The translations under genes were made by a program, and so were the position numbers. From the NCBI RefSeq assembly GCF_036322585.1, contig NZ_AP024600.1, positions 2,604,001 through 2,668,000 of the forward strand: a stretch of DNA of 64,000 nt, given 5' to 3'. Under the pieces are notes generated by a model. That model was given only the letters and a program-made list of their open reading frames with translations, was not told the origin of the DNA and did no database searches. This DNA is from Luteolibacter sp. LG18. GTDB taxonomy: Bacteria; Verrucomicrobiota; Verrucomicrobiia; Verrucomicrobiales; Akkermansiaceae. This document shows positions 8,401-18,100 of the stretch, in pieces. Each line of letters begins with the position of its first letter. Position 1 is the stretch's first letter.

Positions 8401-10182
8401 CTCGGGGATTCCACCACTTCGCTGACCACCACCGGGGCCACGCTGGCCTTTAGCCCGCTGAACACCGCGAACAACCTGACGGTGGACATGTCCAGCCTCG
8501 GGGCCTTTGCCTACAACAATGCCTCGGGCTCCATGCGTCTCGATGGCGGCGTGCAGGTCAGCGGTTCGGCGGGGCATTTCACCACGCTGTCGCTGTCGGC
8601 GGAATCGAACACCATCACCGCGGCCAACTTCGTTGTGGGCAATCTGGGTGGCAGCAACGGCGTGCCCCTCTCGACCCTCAATCTCGGGCGGAACAACACG
8701 CTCAACGTCGCCAACATCGGCATCGCGGCGAGCCTCTCCCGCTCCTCGGGCATCGTGCAGTTCGGCTCGTCCGTGACCGGCAGCAAGGCGTTGACGATCC
8801 GCGGGACGGGCGGTGGCACCAGCACCGCGGACATGAACCTCGGCTCGGGGAACTCGTTCCAGTCGTCGGACGTGGACAACGCGACCTTCGACACCAGCGC
8901 GGGTTCACTGGACGCGATGTTCGGCACGGTCACAGTCGCACGCGCATCCACGACCGCCAGCGGCCGCGGCACCACCGTGAACGGCACCTTCAAGATGGGA
9001 GCCGGCACCATGAGCGCGAACAGCGTGATCCTGGGAACGGTCGATGGCACCGGCACCGGCAGCACCGAGATCGCCACCGCGCTGCTGGATCTCAATGGCG
9101 GCACGGCGGGCATTTCCACGCTCACCTTCGCCACCAACAGCCTCGCCTCCGGAAACACCATCACCGTCAACAGCCAGGTGAACCTCGGCGGCGGGGCCGC
9201 GCTCAATGCCACCACCATCCAGCAGGGCACGGTGGCGAACATCGGCACCCTGACGACCCGGATCAATTGGAACGACGGCACCATCGGCAACCTCTCCGGC
9301 ACGGACCTCGCCATCGGCGGGGTTTCGATCGTGCTCGGCAGCGGCACCCACACCTTCGCGATTGGCGCGGGCCACACGGGCACCGTGTCGTCGGTGGTCA
9401 GCGGCACGGGTTCCCTCACCAAGTCCGGGGCCGGCACGCTGGTCTTGGGAGGAGTGAACACCTACACCGGAGACACCGTTGTTACCGAAGGCGTCGCCTC
9501 TCTCTCGACCGCCTTCCTCGCGGATACTTCCACCGTTTCGGTGACGACCGGCGGCAAGCTGAACCTCAATTTCAGCGGCAATGACACGGTGGCTGTCCTC
9601 CTGATCGACGGCCTGTCCCAGACCGGCGGCGGCACCACTTACGGCGCGACCGGTTCCGGGGCCAACGTGATCGACGACGTGCACTTCTCCGGTGCCGGCA
9701 AGATTCAGGTCGGCGTCTCGCCCGATCCGTTCACTCCGTGGATGGATGGCTTCACCGCCCTCAGCCTTCCGGCTGACAAGGCCAAGTCCGCCGATCCGGA
9801 TCACGACGGTCTCAGCAACCTTGCCGAGTTCGCCCTCGATGGTGACCCATCCAGCGCCACCAACACCGGCAAGGTGCGGGTGGCGGTGGCCAATGTTTCC
9901 GGCGACAACGTGCTGACGATCACCCTGCCGGTCCGCCTTGGGGCGAGCTTCACCGCCGGCGGCGACCTGGTGTCCGCCGCGGTGGATGGCGTGGTCTACA
10001 AGATCCAGGGCAGCACGGATATGGTGGACTTCACCACCACGAACGTCACCGAGGTGACGCCCGCGTTGATCTCCGGCATGCCGGGGCTCACCAGCGGGTG
10101 GGAATACCGCACCTTCCGCCTGCCGGGCACGGTGACGGCGAATCCGAAGGGCTTCCTCCGCGCGGCGATCGCCGAACCCTGA
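5428..10182 (+). CDS. Giant secreted autotransporter-associated beta-strand repeat protein
   Basis: About 1584 residues from the chosen start. The upstream in-frame ATG at 5365 is less likely because the signal peptide (basic start, hydrophobic core, SAHAAN cleavage) begins at 5428. The mature protein is a Thr/Gly/Asn-rich beta-helix with repeated units such as GAATLTLSGTNTYSGTTAVN, KTGSGTLTLSGTSTYTGG and KAGTGALELSGTNTYTGT, the TIGR02601/PATR-type autotransporter-associated strand. The C-terminus (DPFTPWMDGF, then a DPDHDGLSNLAEFAL calcium-loop-like segment) resembles the tails of other verrucomicrobial secreted proteins; there is no beta-barrel translocator and no PEP-CTERM tail. The N-terminal and central modules are paralogous to the next gene. 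Function unknown, presumably surface or extracellular. Confidence 0.88.
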   Translation: MSPHFRNPFLRLTAVFGIVCLSFSAHAANLYWDGNDTTTGAGATPTGTWGSSTFWSTDSTGATATTGWIDGNTAVFSAGTDGTGTYTVTVTGTQSPAGLTFEEGVVTLSGGTVALTSPNVVTTAAATISSAIGGTVGLTKTGAATLTLSGTNTYSGTTAVNAGTITVTGNQSAANGSWVLLGSDGTTPNTNATTVNFNTGSTISIAAASQVQAGNSAPSGGFAAQTINANVAVTNAGALNLGRAGVLNIANTWTQSGSVAITSQGGGTANVNVNSGGSLVYTGAAAFGLNTSTSNTTTTGLTVTAGTFTTGKEIRNSQATVATGAQASVILNNGGVLKISADIADLITTAGGTANVQVGATGTGGTINTNGFSTTLSRPIINVTSQAGKLVKTGSGTLTLSGTSTYTGGTTLSNGGGVLALTNGSALGTGAVAMTKTGVDTGGIAQLSGGITVANAFNFSSATGLNGGGTAHIRNASGTNILSGALTLTAGGGNGINLQSDAGILTINGNIASSVADASRTQAFGGAGNGIVNGIISNNSSTNKVAWDKLGTGTWTFNGTNTISGNGTVRNGTLLLGNNSAMGGSAVTIGASTSGGAVLTNGAFTIANSIQFNANPSVGTNSIGGNTDNNSTFSGAILMAGNGTISQVATTGANALNLTGGVGSNNTGTRTLTFAGPGAIKVSGSPITNGSAGAVAVTVTGGAVTFSAANTYTGDTRVEGGSLTLSANSLLADASTVEVHAAATLALNFTGTDKIKTLTFDGVTQSTGTWGAIGSGADHTDARITGTGILLVVPTLQWNSTGGDGLWSTAGNWDILSTPPAGSVLLFPGGGVDSTLANDLAAGTTLDTLRFLSGAAAYTIGGTNKMILTGGIENLSTATQSIGFPIEFGANVTLTASTGKIALSGDLSGGFGFTKAGTGALELSGTNTYTGTTTLAAGSIKVLTANSLPATTTLAFTNTTNAVTLDLTGVTQTVAGMTFGTQTSGTNTVSILGDSTTSLTTTGATLAFSPLNTANNLTVDMSSLGAFAYNNASGSMRLDGGVQVSGSAGHFTTLSLSAESNTITAANFVVGNLGGSNGVPLSTLNLGRNNTLNVANIGIAASLSRSSGIVQFGSSVTGSKALTIRGTGGGTSTADMNLGSGNSFQSSDVDNATFDTSAGSLDAMFGTVTVARASTTASGRGTTVNGTFKMGAGTMSANSVILGTVDGTGTGSTEIATALLDLNGGTAGISTLTFATNSLASGNTITVNSQVNLGGGAALNATTIQQGTVANIGTLTTRINWNDGTIGNLSGTDLAIGGVSIVLGSGTHTFAIGAGHTGTVSSVVSGTGSLTKSGAGTLVLGGVNTYTGDTVVTEGVASLSTAFLADTSTVSVTTGGKLNLNFSGNDTVAVLLIDGLSQTGGGTTYGATGSGANVIDDVHFSGAGKIQVGVSPDPFTPWMDGFTALSLPADKAKSADPDHDGLSNLAEFALDGDPSSATNTGKVRVAVANVSGDNVLTITLPVRLGASFTAGGDLVSAAVDGVVYKIQGSTDMVDFTTTNVTEVTPALISGMPGLTSGWEYRTFRLPGTVTANPKGFLRAAIAEP

Positions 10183-10199
10183 TCTGCGCATGGAAGGTT

Positions 10200-10232
10200 C
10201 GGAGGCACCGTGGCCAGGGCCCGGTGCCTCCG
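10200..10232 (+). terminator. Hairpin after the giant repeat gene, possible terminator
   Basis: Perfect 11-bp arms (CGGAGGCACCG at 10200-10210 and its complement at 10222-10232) begin 18 bp after the stop codon. There is no T-run afterwards, so intrinsic termination is uncertain; the hairpin may instead stabilise the 3' end. Confidence 0.45.
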
Positions 10233-10245
10233 TCTCCCAGCATCG

Positions 10246-10266
10246 GTCGGCAGAATTGCCGACTAC
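10246..10266 (-). repeat. REP-like palindrome (family B), best copy
   Basis: Reverse strand: GTAG head then GTCGGCA-ATTC-TGCCGAC, a perfect 7-bp stem sharing the G of the head. Third copy of this family within 8 kb. Lies between the two tandem surface-protein genes. Confidence 0.8.
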
Positions 10267-10375
10267 CGGAAAAGGCCCCGGCGTGGGACCTTGGTAACGT
10301 CTGTTTCCGTCGTTTGTCTCCCCGTTTGGAACGCCGCCGCGTTCCTGGTCATGCGTCTTCTTCCGCCTCCGAGCC

Positions 10376-13300
10376 ATGCTCCCTCTTGCCCCCCGCCGTC
10401 TCCTCGCTTCCGTTTGGATTTGGACCTTCGCGGCACCCGCCCTCCACGCGGCGAACTCGTATTGGGACGACAATGGCGCAGCCTCCGGCACCGGCGCGAC
10501 GCCCACCGGCACCTGGGGCAGCAGCACCTTCTGGTCCACCAGTTCCGCAGGGACCTCGGCCACCACCGGCTGGACTTCGGGAGACACCGCGATCTTCTCC
10601 GCGGGCACCACCGCCACCGGGACCTACACCGTCACCGTGAGCGGCACCCAGACCGCCGCGGGCCTCACCTTCGAGGAAGGGCTCGTCACCCTCACCGGCG
10701 GGACCATCACCCTCACCGCTCCGACGATCACCGCCACCGCGAACGCGATCATCAACAGTGCCATCGGCGGCACCGTGGGCCTCACCAAGGCCGGTGCGGG
10801 CACGCTCACGCTCGGCGGGGCGAACAGCTACACCGGCACCACGACCATCAACGCGGGCACGCTCGCGGTTTCCAGCGGAGCCTTGCCCAGCGCGTCCACC
10901 GTCGCATTCACCAACACCACCGGCACGGCCACCCTGGACATCACCGGCGTTTCCCAAACGCTGGCAGGCCTCACCTTCGGCACGCAGACGACCGGCACCA
11001 ACACCGTCACGATCGCGGGCAACGCCGCCAGCTCGCTCGCGATCAACACCGGCAACCTCACCTTCGCGTCGGCCAATGTCGCCGCCGGCACGCTGGGAGT
11101 GACCATGGCCACGCTCGGCTCGTTCACCTACAACAACACCGCGGGCACCCTCGCCGTGCAGAACGGCGGAGGCAGCAACACCAGCGGAAACCAGACGCTC
11201 ACGCTTTCGGCCACCACCAACTCGATCACGGCGAATTCGCTCGCCATCGGCGGTGTGGGCGGTGCCTCCGGCAGCACCGGCAAGAGCATCCTCAACCTCG
11301 GCCTCACCAACACGATCTACGCCAACAGCATCGGCGTCGGCAATTCCTCCAGCCGCTCCGGTGGCACCCTCCAATACGCCACCGGCCTCGGCACCGGCGG
11401 CTCGTTGGTGATTCGGGATGCGGCCGGTACCGGCGCGGCCAATATCACCGTCGGCAAGAACTCGTCGTTCAGCGGCGACAGCACCGCCTACACCTCGTTG
11501 TTCGACACCACCGGCAACGGGGCCACGCTCGATGCCCTGGTTGGCACCCTGTTGATCGGCAATGCCAACTCCGACGGCGCCACCGGCCGCCAGGTGAACA
11601 GCAACGGCACTTTCAAGATGGGCGCGGGCACGCTCACCGCCACCTCCGTGGTCATCGGCCAGATCAGCGGCACCGCCACCACCGGCACCAACAACTACAC
11701 CGCCACCGGCCTGCTCTCGCTCACTGCGGGCGGCACGGCCACCATCGGCACCGTCACCATTGGCAACGACGCGCTGGCCACCATCGGCGGCACCACCAAC
11801 ATCAATGGCCAGCTTTCGCTGGATGGCAGCGGCGGCACCACCGCCCTCCGCGCCACCACCATCCAGCAGGGCGCCGTCGTGGCCGGGGAAACGTCCCGCA
11901 TCGCGCGGATCAACTGGACCGATGGCACCATCGGCAACATCTCCGGCGGCAACCTTGCCATCAGCGGCGTCTCGATCGCACTCACCGGCAGCGGTTCCCA
12001 TGTCTTCGATATCACCGGCAGCCAGACCGGCACCGTGTCCTCCGTCATCAGCACGGCGTCCGGCACCACCGCGTTGACCAAGACCGGCACCGGCACCCTC
12101 ATCCTCAGCGGGGCGAACACCTACAACGGTGCCACCACCATCAGTACCGGCGTCCTGCAGCTCGGGGCCGCGGGCGTGATCCCGGACGGCAGCAGCGTGA
12201 CCGTCAATGGCACGCTCGATCTCAATGCGAAGAACGAAACGATCGCCGGCCTCGGCGGCACCGGCACCGTCGACACCACCACCGGCTCCGCCACCCTCAC
12301 CATCGGCTCGGGCAACGCGAGCTCCACCTTCTCCGGCGTTATCCAGAACACCTCCGGCGCCCTTTCGCTCACCAAGACCGGCTCGGGCACTATCACGCTG
12401 ACCACTGCCAATACCTACAGCGGCACCACCACCGTCAGCTCCGGTGGCGGCACGCTCGCCATCACCGATGTCGGCGCGCTTGGCACCGGCAACATCAACC
12501 TCGCCAAGTCCGGCACCGCCACCGGCACGCTCGCGCTCCAGCTCACGGGCACCAACACGCTCTCGAACACCTTCGGCGGATTCAGCTCCACCACCTTCTC
12601 CGGTGCCACCACCCAGGCCAACATCGACAACGTTTCCGGCACCAACACCATCACCAGCGCGCTGACGGTGACGGGCACCGGCGGAAACGGCGTGTATGTC
12701 CGCTCCAGCGGCGGCTTCATCACGCTGTCGGGAAACATCGGGCAAACCGTCGGCACCACCCGCTCGCTCGGCCTCGGCGGCGCGTCGAACGGACTCGTCT
12801 CCGGCAACATCCTCACCGGCGCCGGTGGCATGAGCGTGATCAAGGACGACGCGGGCACCTGGACGCTCACCGGCTCGAACACCTACAACGGCGGCACCAC
12901 CATCAATGGCGGCGTGCTGGAGATCGGCAATGGCGGGGCGACCGGCACCCTCGGATCGTCCAGCGTCACCAACAACGCCACCCTGCGGATCAACCGCAAC
13001 AACGCCTACGCCGTGGCCAATGCGATCAGCGGCACTGGCACCCTCGTCCAGGCGGGCAGCGGCACCACCACGCTGAGCGCGACCAGCACTTACTCCGGTC
13101 AGACTCTCGTCAGCGCGGGCACCTTGTTGGTGAATGGCAGTCTCGGCAACACGTCCGCCGTGAACGTCGCCGCCGGTGCGACCCTGGGCGGCAGCGGCGG
13201 CTCCATCAACAGCGCCGCCGTCGTGACGGTGAACGGGCGCCTGGCGCCGGGCGCGTCCATCGGCACGCTCGGGACCGGCTCGGTGGTGTTCCAGGATGGC

Positions 13301-13675
13301 TCGACCTTCGGCAGCGAGATCGACACCACCGCGCTCGCGGGAGACCTGCTGAATGTCGATGGCAGCCTGGATTTGAACGGCACCGTCGTCCTCGATCTCA
13401 CCGACCTCGCCACCGTGGCGCTCGCGGAGAACACGAAGTTCACCCTCATCAGCTACAGCGGGGTTTGGAACACCGGCACCTTCGATGGTCACGCCAATGG
13501 CTCGACCTTCACCGTTGGGGCCAACGCCTGGCAGATCAACTACGCCGATGGCAGCGCCGGTCTCAACGGCGGGGCCTTCGGGAATTACGTCACGCTCACG
13601 GTCGTGCCCGAACCGAAGGCCGCCCTGCTCGGGGGCCTCGGCGTCATGCTGTTGCTGCGCCGTCGCAAGGGCTGA
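10376..13675 (+). CDS. Secreted autotransporter-associated repeat protein with PEP-CTERM sorting tail
   Basis: A 1099-residue protein with a signal peptide (1-25, APALHAAN). The mature N-terminus (YWDDNGAASGTGATPTGTWG) is clearly paralogous to that of the preceding gene, followed by repeated beta-strand units (LTKAGAGTLTLGGANSYTGT, LTKTGTGTLILSGANTYNGA and others). The last 25 residues have the PEP-CTERM layout: VVPEPKAA, a hydrophobic helix LLGGLGVMLLL and the basic end RRRKG. In the exosortase model the tail is cut and the protein is transferred to the cell surface; no exosortase gene is in this window. The gene is in the same direction as its neighbours and probably belongs to one surface-protein locus. 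Role unknown. Confidence 0.9.
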   Translation: MLPLAPRRLLASVWIWTFAAPALHAANSYWDDNGAASGTGATPTGTWGSSTFWSTSSAGTSATTGWTSGDTAIFSAGTTATGTYTVTVSGTQTAAGLTFEEGLVTLTGGTITLTAPTITATANAIINSAIGGTVGLTKAGAGTLTLGGANSYTGTTTINAGTLAVSSGALPSASTVAFTNTTGTATLDITGVSQTLAGLTFGTQTTGTNTVTIAGNAASSLAINTGNLTFASANVAAGTLGVTMATLGSFTYNNTAGTLAVQNGGGSNTSGNQTLTLSATTNSITANSLAIGGVGGASGSTGKSILNLGLTNTIYANSIGVGNSSSRSGGTLQYATGLGTGGSLVIRDAAGTGAANITVGKNSSFSGDSTAYTSLFDTTGNGATLDALVGTLLIGNANSDGATGRQVNSNGTFKMGAGTLTATSVVIGQISGTATTGTNNYTATGLLSLTAGGTATIGTVTIGNDALATIGGTTNINGQLSLDGSGGTTALRATTIQQGAVVAGETSRIARINWTDGTIGNISGGNLAISGVSIALTGSGSHVFDITGSQTGTVSSVISTASGTTALTKTGTGTLILSGANTYNGATTISTGVLQLGAAGVIPDGSSVTVNGTLDLNAKNETIAGLGGTGTVDTTTGSATLTIGSGNASSTFSGVIQNTSGALSLTKTGSGTITLTTANTYSGTTTVSSGGGTLAITDVGALGTGNINLAKSGTATGTLALQLTGTNTLSNTFGGFSSTTFSGATTQANIDNVSGTNTITSALTVTGTGGNGVYVRSSGGFITLSGNIGQTVGTTRSLGLGGASNGLVSGNILTGAGGMSVIKDDAGTWTLTGSNTYNGGTTINGGVLEIGNGGATGTLGSSSVTNNATLRINRNNAYAVANAISGTGTLVQAGSGTTTLSATSTYSGQTLVSAGTLLVNGSLGNTSAVNVAAGATLGGSGGSINSAAVVTVNGRLAPGASIGTLGTGSVVFQDGSTFGSEIDTTALAGDLLNVDGSLDLNGTVVLDLTDLATVALAENTKFTLISYSGVWNTGTFDGHANGSTFTVGANAWQINYADGSAGLNGGAFGNYVTLTVVPEPKAALLGGLGVMLLLRRRKG

Positions 13676-13705
13676 TCCCGTCTTCAACCTCCACCTCTTT
13701 TTGTC

Positions 13706-15028
13706 ATGTCACTCGATACCCATCCGGACTCCCACCCGTCCCGCGCCACCACGGGAACCGTTTCCTTCTGGCGGAAACTCGGGGGTGGATCGCTGTCCAT
13801 CTCGATCATCGTCCACGCCGTCCTGCTGGCGATCGGCGTGTTCTGGATCTTCCAGATCATCCCGGAAAAGAAGCAGGAGGTCGACTTCATGCCGAAGGGC
13901 GGGGGAGGCGGATCGCCGGGCGTGAAGGAGGTGAGCAACAAGAAACAGCGCGCCACCATGACCACGCCGAACACACCACGGATGGCGGCGAAGGGCGTGG
14001 CCAGCTCGTTCACCCTGCCTGAGCCGGATGCGGCCTCCGCGATGTCGTCGGTGGGATCCCTTTCCTCCGGAGGCTTGTCCGGTGGTCTCGGTGGCAGCGG
14101 TTCCGGCGGTGGCCGTGGCGATGGTCATGGCACCGGGTTCGGCTCCGGCATGGGACCGGGTCTCGGCGGAACGGGGTCGGGTGCAAGTCCGTTCGGCATG
14201 CTGCCCACCGCGGGTGTCGAGGGCATGGCCGGTGCCTTCTACGATATCAAGCAGACCGACAAGGGCAAGGACACCGGCGTGCAGCCGTCCGGCATGCCCG
14301 CCATCATCCGCAAGTTCGTCGAGGGCAGTTGGCGCGACAACGACCTGCGCGACTACTACGAGGCGAAGCAGAAGCTCTCGCAAACCAAGCTCTACATCCC
14401 GCGCATGTCCGCGGACAACGCGCCCGCCGCCTTCAAGTGCCAGGACGAGGTGAAACCGAGCCGCTGGATCGTCGTCTACCGCGGACGGGTGACTCCGCCG
14501 AAGACCGCGAAGTACCGCTTCGTCGGTGCGGCGGACGATGTGATGGTCGTCCGTTTCAACCACAAGCTGGTCCTCGACCACGGTTTCACCTCGGGCACCA
14601 CCGGCCTGTCGATGATGAGCAGCCACAATCGCGACGTGATGACCGGCGCGGCCCAGGACGATGGAGTGAAGAAGAAGCTCCAGGAGTCCTATCCCGGCAA
14701 GCTGCCCGTGACTTTCTACAAATACTCCACCCTCAGCGGCTGGAACAATGCCATCGGCGGCCTCGCCGTGGGTGCCGAGTTCGAGGCCCGCTCCGGCAGC
14801 TCCTACGATATGGAGATACTCATCAGTGAGATCCCCGGCGGCAGCTTCGGAGCCTGCCTCCTCGTCGAGGAAATCGGCGCGACCTACGAGAAGGATTCCA
14901 CCGGCGCGCCGATCCTGCCGCTGTTCCGCTTGGACAACACCTTGCCTGAGCGTCAGGGCGAAGCGCCTCCGTTCGCCAAGGATTCCCCGGTCTGGAAACT
15001 GAGCGGGAAGGGGCGCCCCGAGATCTAA
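13706..15028 (+). CDS. Membrane-anchored Gly-rich protein with a PA14-like C-terminal domain, uncharacterised
   Basis: 440 residues. A cytoplasmic N-terminus of about 28 residues is followed by one transmembrane helix (about 30-51, ISIIVHAVLLAIGVFWIFQI), so it is anchored with its bulk outside. Residues 65-175 are low-complexity Gly/Ser-rich. From about residue 185 a folded domain contains SRWIVVYRGRVTPPKTAKYR and FVGAADDVMVVRFNHKLVLD, resembling PA14/GLEYA-type carbohydrate-binding sandwiches, where extracytoplasmic sugar recognition is common. I infer a surface role from this and from its place 30 bp after the PEP-CTERM gene and before the polysaccharide lyase. The family itself is not one I can name. 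Confidence 0.8.
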   Translation: MSLDTHPDSHPSRATTGTVSFWRKLGGGSLSISIIVHAVLLAIGVFWIFQIIPEKKQEVDFMPKGGGGGSPGVKEVSNKKQRATMTTPNTPRMAAKGVASSFTLPEPDAASAMSSVGSLSSGGLSGGLGGSGSGGGRGDGHGTGFGSGMGPGLGGTGSGASPFGMLPTAGVEGMAGAFYDIKQTDKGKDTGVQPSGMPAIIRKFVEGSWRDNDLRDYYEAKQKLSQTKLYIPRMSADNAPAAFKCQDEVKPSRWIVVYRGRVTPPKTAKYRFVGAADDVMVVRFNHKLVLDHGFTSGTTGLSMMSSHNRDVMTGAAQDDGVKKKLQESYPGKLPVTFYKYSTLSGWNNAIGGLAVGAEFEARSGSSYDMEILISEIPGGSFGACLLVEEIGATYEKDSTGAPILPLFRLDNTLPERQGEAPPFAKDSPVWKLSGKGRPEI

Positions 15029-15165
15029 CGTCCTTTGCTCCGGCTACTGTCGTCCGATACATTCCGAACGCTTGATTCCCATGTCGATCCATTTGCCTTG
15101 ATCCGATTCCCCTGAACCCGCACCGCACGTCCCCCCGTTCGTTTGCCGGAGGCTTCCGCCGTCTG

Positions 15166-18100
15166 ATGGAGGCCGCGCGGATGTGCGCGCTCGTATGGTC
15201 CGCGGTGGCGATGCTGGGGTCGGCGTGGGCTACCGACATGGAAACCGTCGAGGCGCGGCTGCGGACGCAGATCCTTTCGTCGACTCCGTCCGTTTCCACG
15301 ATCCAGGGCTACCAGACCTCGATGCTCTCGACCGGCCTGTGGTCGGATATCAATTACACGGACCACAGCCAGACGGTGTGGGCCCCGCAGACCCACCTCA
15401 CGCGCCTGCTGGCGATGGCGCAGGGCTACTCGAAATCCGGCGGCGCGCTTTATCAGGATGCCACCCTGAAGGCGGCCATCTTGAAGGCCTACGACGCGTG
15501 GTTCGATATGAGCCCGTATCCCACCAGCACGAACTGGTGGTTCGGCACCATCGGCAGTGCCCAGGCGATCGGCAACATCATGGTGATGATGAAGGCGGAT
15601 CTCACCTCCGCCCAGATCACCAAGGGTGCGGCGAAGATCACCGGCAATCCCGCGTCCTACACCGGCCTCAATTGCGTCGATGTCGCCATCGCCAAGATCT
15701 GCCGCGGCATCGCCCAGAACGACACGGCTTCGGTCAGCAGCGCGTTCGCCTCCATCGGCGGAGTCATCACCGTCACCATCGACGAGGGCATCCAGCGCGA
15801 TGGCTCGTTCCACCAGCACGGTCCCCAGCTCTACAACCAGGGCTACGGCTCCGGCTACATCGCGGAGGTCCTCACCTGGGCGGTGGTCGGGGCGGACACC
15901 GCGTTCGAGATCACGGAGGCGCAGCAAAAGATCCTCGTCGATTTCATTCTCGATGGCTCGCAGCAGATGGTGCGCGGCGAGGCGCTTGATTACACGGCTT
16001 CGGGTCGCGGACTGTCGCGGATGAATTCCTCGGCGAATGGAAACGGGTTGATCGCCCCGGCGAACAACGCGTTGGCCCTGGGCTCGTACCGCGCCGCGGA
16101 ACTCCAGGCGCTGGTGGCCCGCCAGAACGATTCAAAGACGAATCACACCGCCAATCCGGTGCTGGCGCTGACCGGCCACCGCCATTTCTGGCGCTCCGAT
16201 TTCACCACCCACCAGCGTCCGGCGTTCTACACCGGCGTGAAAACCTCGTCCACCCGCACCTACCAGCCGGAGAGCGGGAACAACGAGGGATTGAAGAACC
16301 TCTACCTCGGCGATGGCGTGACGCTGATCATGCGCACCGGCAACGAGTATGACGACATCATGCCGGTCTGGGACTGGCGGCGTCTGCCCGGCATTACCGT
16401 GGAGCAGGATACCCGCTCGCTGAAGCCCTCGGCGGACTGGGGCGTCTACGGCACCAGCACCTACGCCGGCGGCGTGTCGGACGGCCGCTACGGGGCCGCC
16501 GCCTTCAACTACAGCCGCTACCGCGTGGCGGCGAAGAAGGCGTGGTTCGATTACGACGATGGCTTCGTCGCCCTCGGCGCGGCAGTGAACGCGCCGACCT
16601 CCACCGCTCCGGTCTACACCACGCTCAACCAGTGCCTGCTCAATGGTCCCGTCACCTACAAGGCGGGCGGCAGCGTCCAGACCCTCGCGTCCGGAAGCGT
16701 CACGCCTTCCGGCCTCCAGTGGGTCCACCACGATGGCACCGGCTACCTGTTTCCCACCCCGGCCAGCAACGCCACCATCCAGGCCATCACCCAGTCCGGG
16801 GCATGGTCCTCGATCAACAGCGGCTCGGGCTACTCGACCACCGCCATTTCGAAGGATGTCTTCTCGCTCCACGTCAGCCAGGCCGCGGGGTCGAGTGGAG
16901 GCTCCTACGGCTACATCGTCGTGCCCGGCATCACCGCCGCCGGGATGGATGCCTACGTGGCCGCGAATCCGGTCCAGGTGCTGCGGAACGATGCCAACGT
17001 GCAGGCCGTGGACATCGCGGCGGCCGGAGTGACCCAGGCCGCGTTCTACGCCGCGGATAGTATCACCCTTGCTCCGGGAAAAACGCTCGCCGCGAACGAC
17101 AAGGCGGTGGTCCAGTTCCGTCGCCAGCCGAACACTCTCCAAGTCACCGCCGCCAGCCCGGAGGCCCGCGGCATGACCCTCCAGCTCACCACCGCGAACC
17201 TCGGCCTCTCCGGCGGAAACCCATCCACCTGGTTCGATGCCTTCGGCTCCGCGGTCTCGACCCTGACCTTGCCGGAGGGCGAGGAATACGGTGGCTCGTC
17301 GGTGGGATTCACGTTGTCCCACGATGGCGCCGCCTCCCCGAAGGTCACGCTCGCCAATACCATCGGCACGTCCGCCATCACCTACAGCCTTCCCTCCACC
17401 GCGCCCGAGCTGGCCCTCCCGGGAAACACCACCCTCGAGCCGGATGCAGGCGACACCCTTGAGCTGGGAAATGCGGTTTCCGGTGGCTTCTCCCTCATCA
17501 AGACCGGTGATGGCATCCTCGACCTGTCCGGCCCCAATACCTACACGGGCGGAACGAACGTCTCGGCTGGCATCCTCAATGTCTCCGGGAGCCAGGCCGC
17601 GGCCACCGGCGGCTGGATGTTTGGAAACGCCGTGAACTCGACTCCCGTTACGGCCTCGTTCCAGTCCGGGTCCCAGGTCGCGGTGGCTGCTGGAAACGCG
17701 ATCACGCTCAATCAAAGCGGGGGCTCTCCGGGGGCTGCCACCCTCAATGTCGCGGGCACGGTGAGCAATGGAGGTGCACTCACCGTGGCCCGTGCCGCCG
17801 CCGTGAACCTGAACAGTGGCGCGAGCTGGACCCAGTCCGAGGCCATGACCCTGTGGCCCGGCGCAGGTACGAGCTACGGCAGCTCGCTCACCGTGAACAG
17901 CGGGGCCGCGTTCACTTATTCCGGTCCCTCGGCCATCACGCTGCGGTCGTCCTCCGGTTCGGGAAATGCCTCGCTCACGGTGGCAGGCGGGACGTTCACC
18001 ACCGCCCGCGGATTCAGCAATGCCACCACCTCCGGCACCGGCGCCGCCAGCGTCACCCTCCAGGGCAGTGGCATCTTGAAGCTTTCGGCCAATGTCCCGG

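Noticed and set aside
5869..8577. A 902-codon open frame on the minus strand through the first giant repeat gene
   Set aside because: Antisense shadow: the GC-rich repeat codons leave few stops. Composition is Arg/Gly-rich without motifs, and the plus frame has a signal peptide and real repeats.
10349..13687. A 1112-codon minus-strand frame through the PEP-CTERM gene
   Set aside because: Same antisense artefact; no domain pattern, no start context, and complete overlap with a convincing gene.
10210..14022. A 1270-codon His/Arg-rich plus-strand frame overlapping the second repeat gene
   Set aside because: Out-of-frame reading of ACC/GGC-rich repeats produces His-Arg strings; not a protein.
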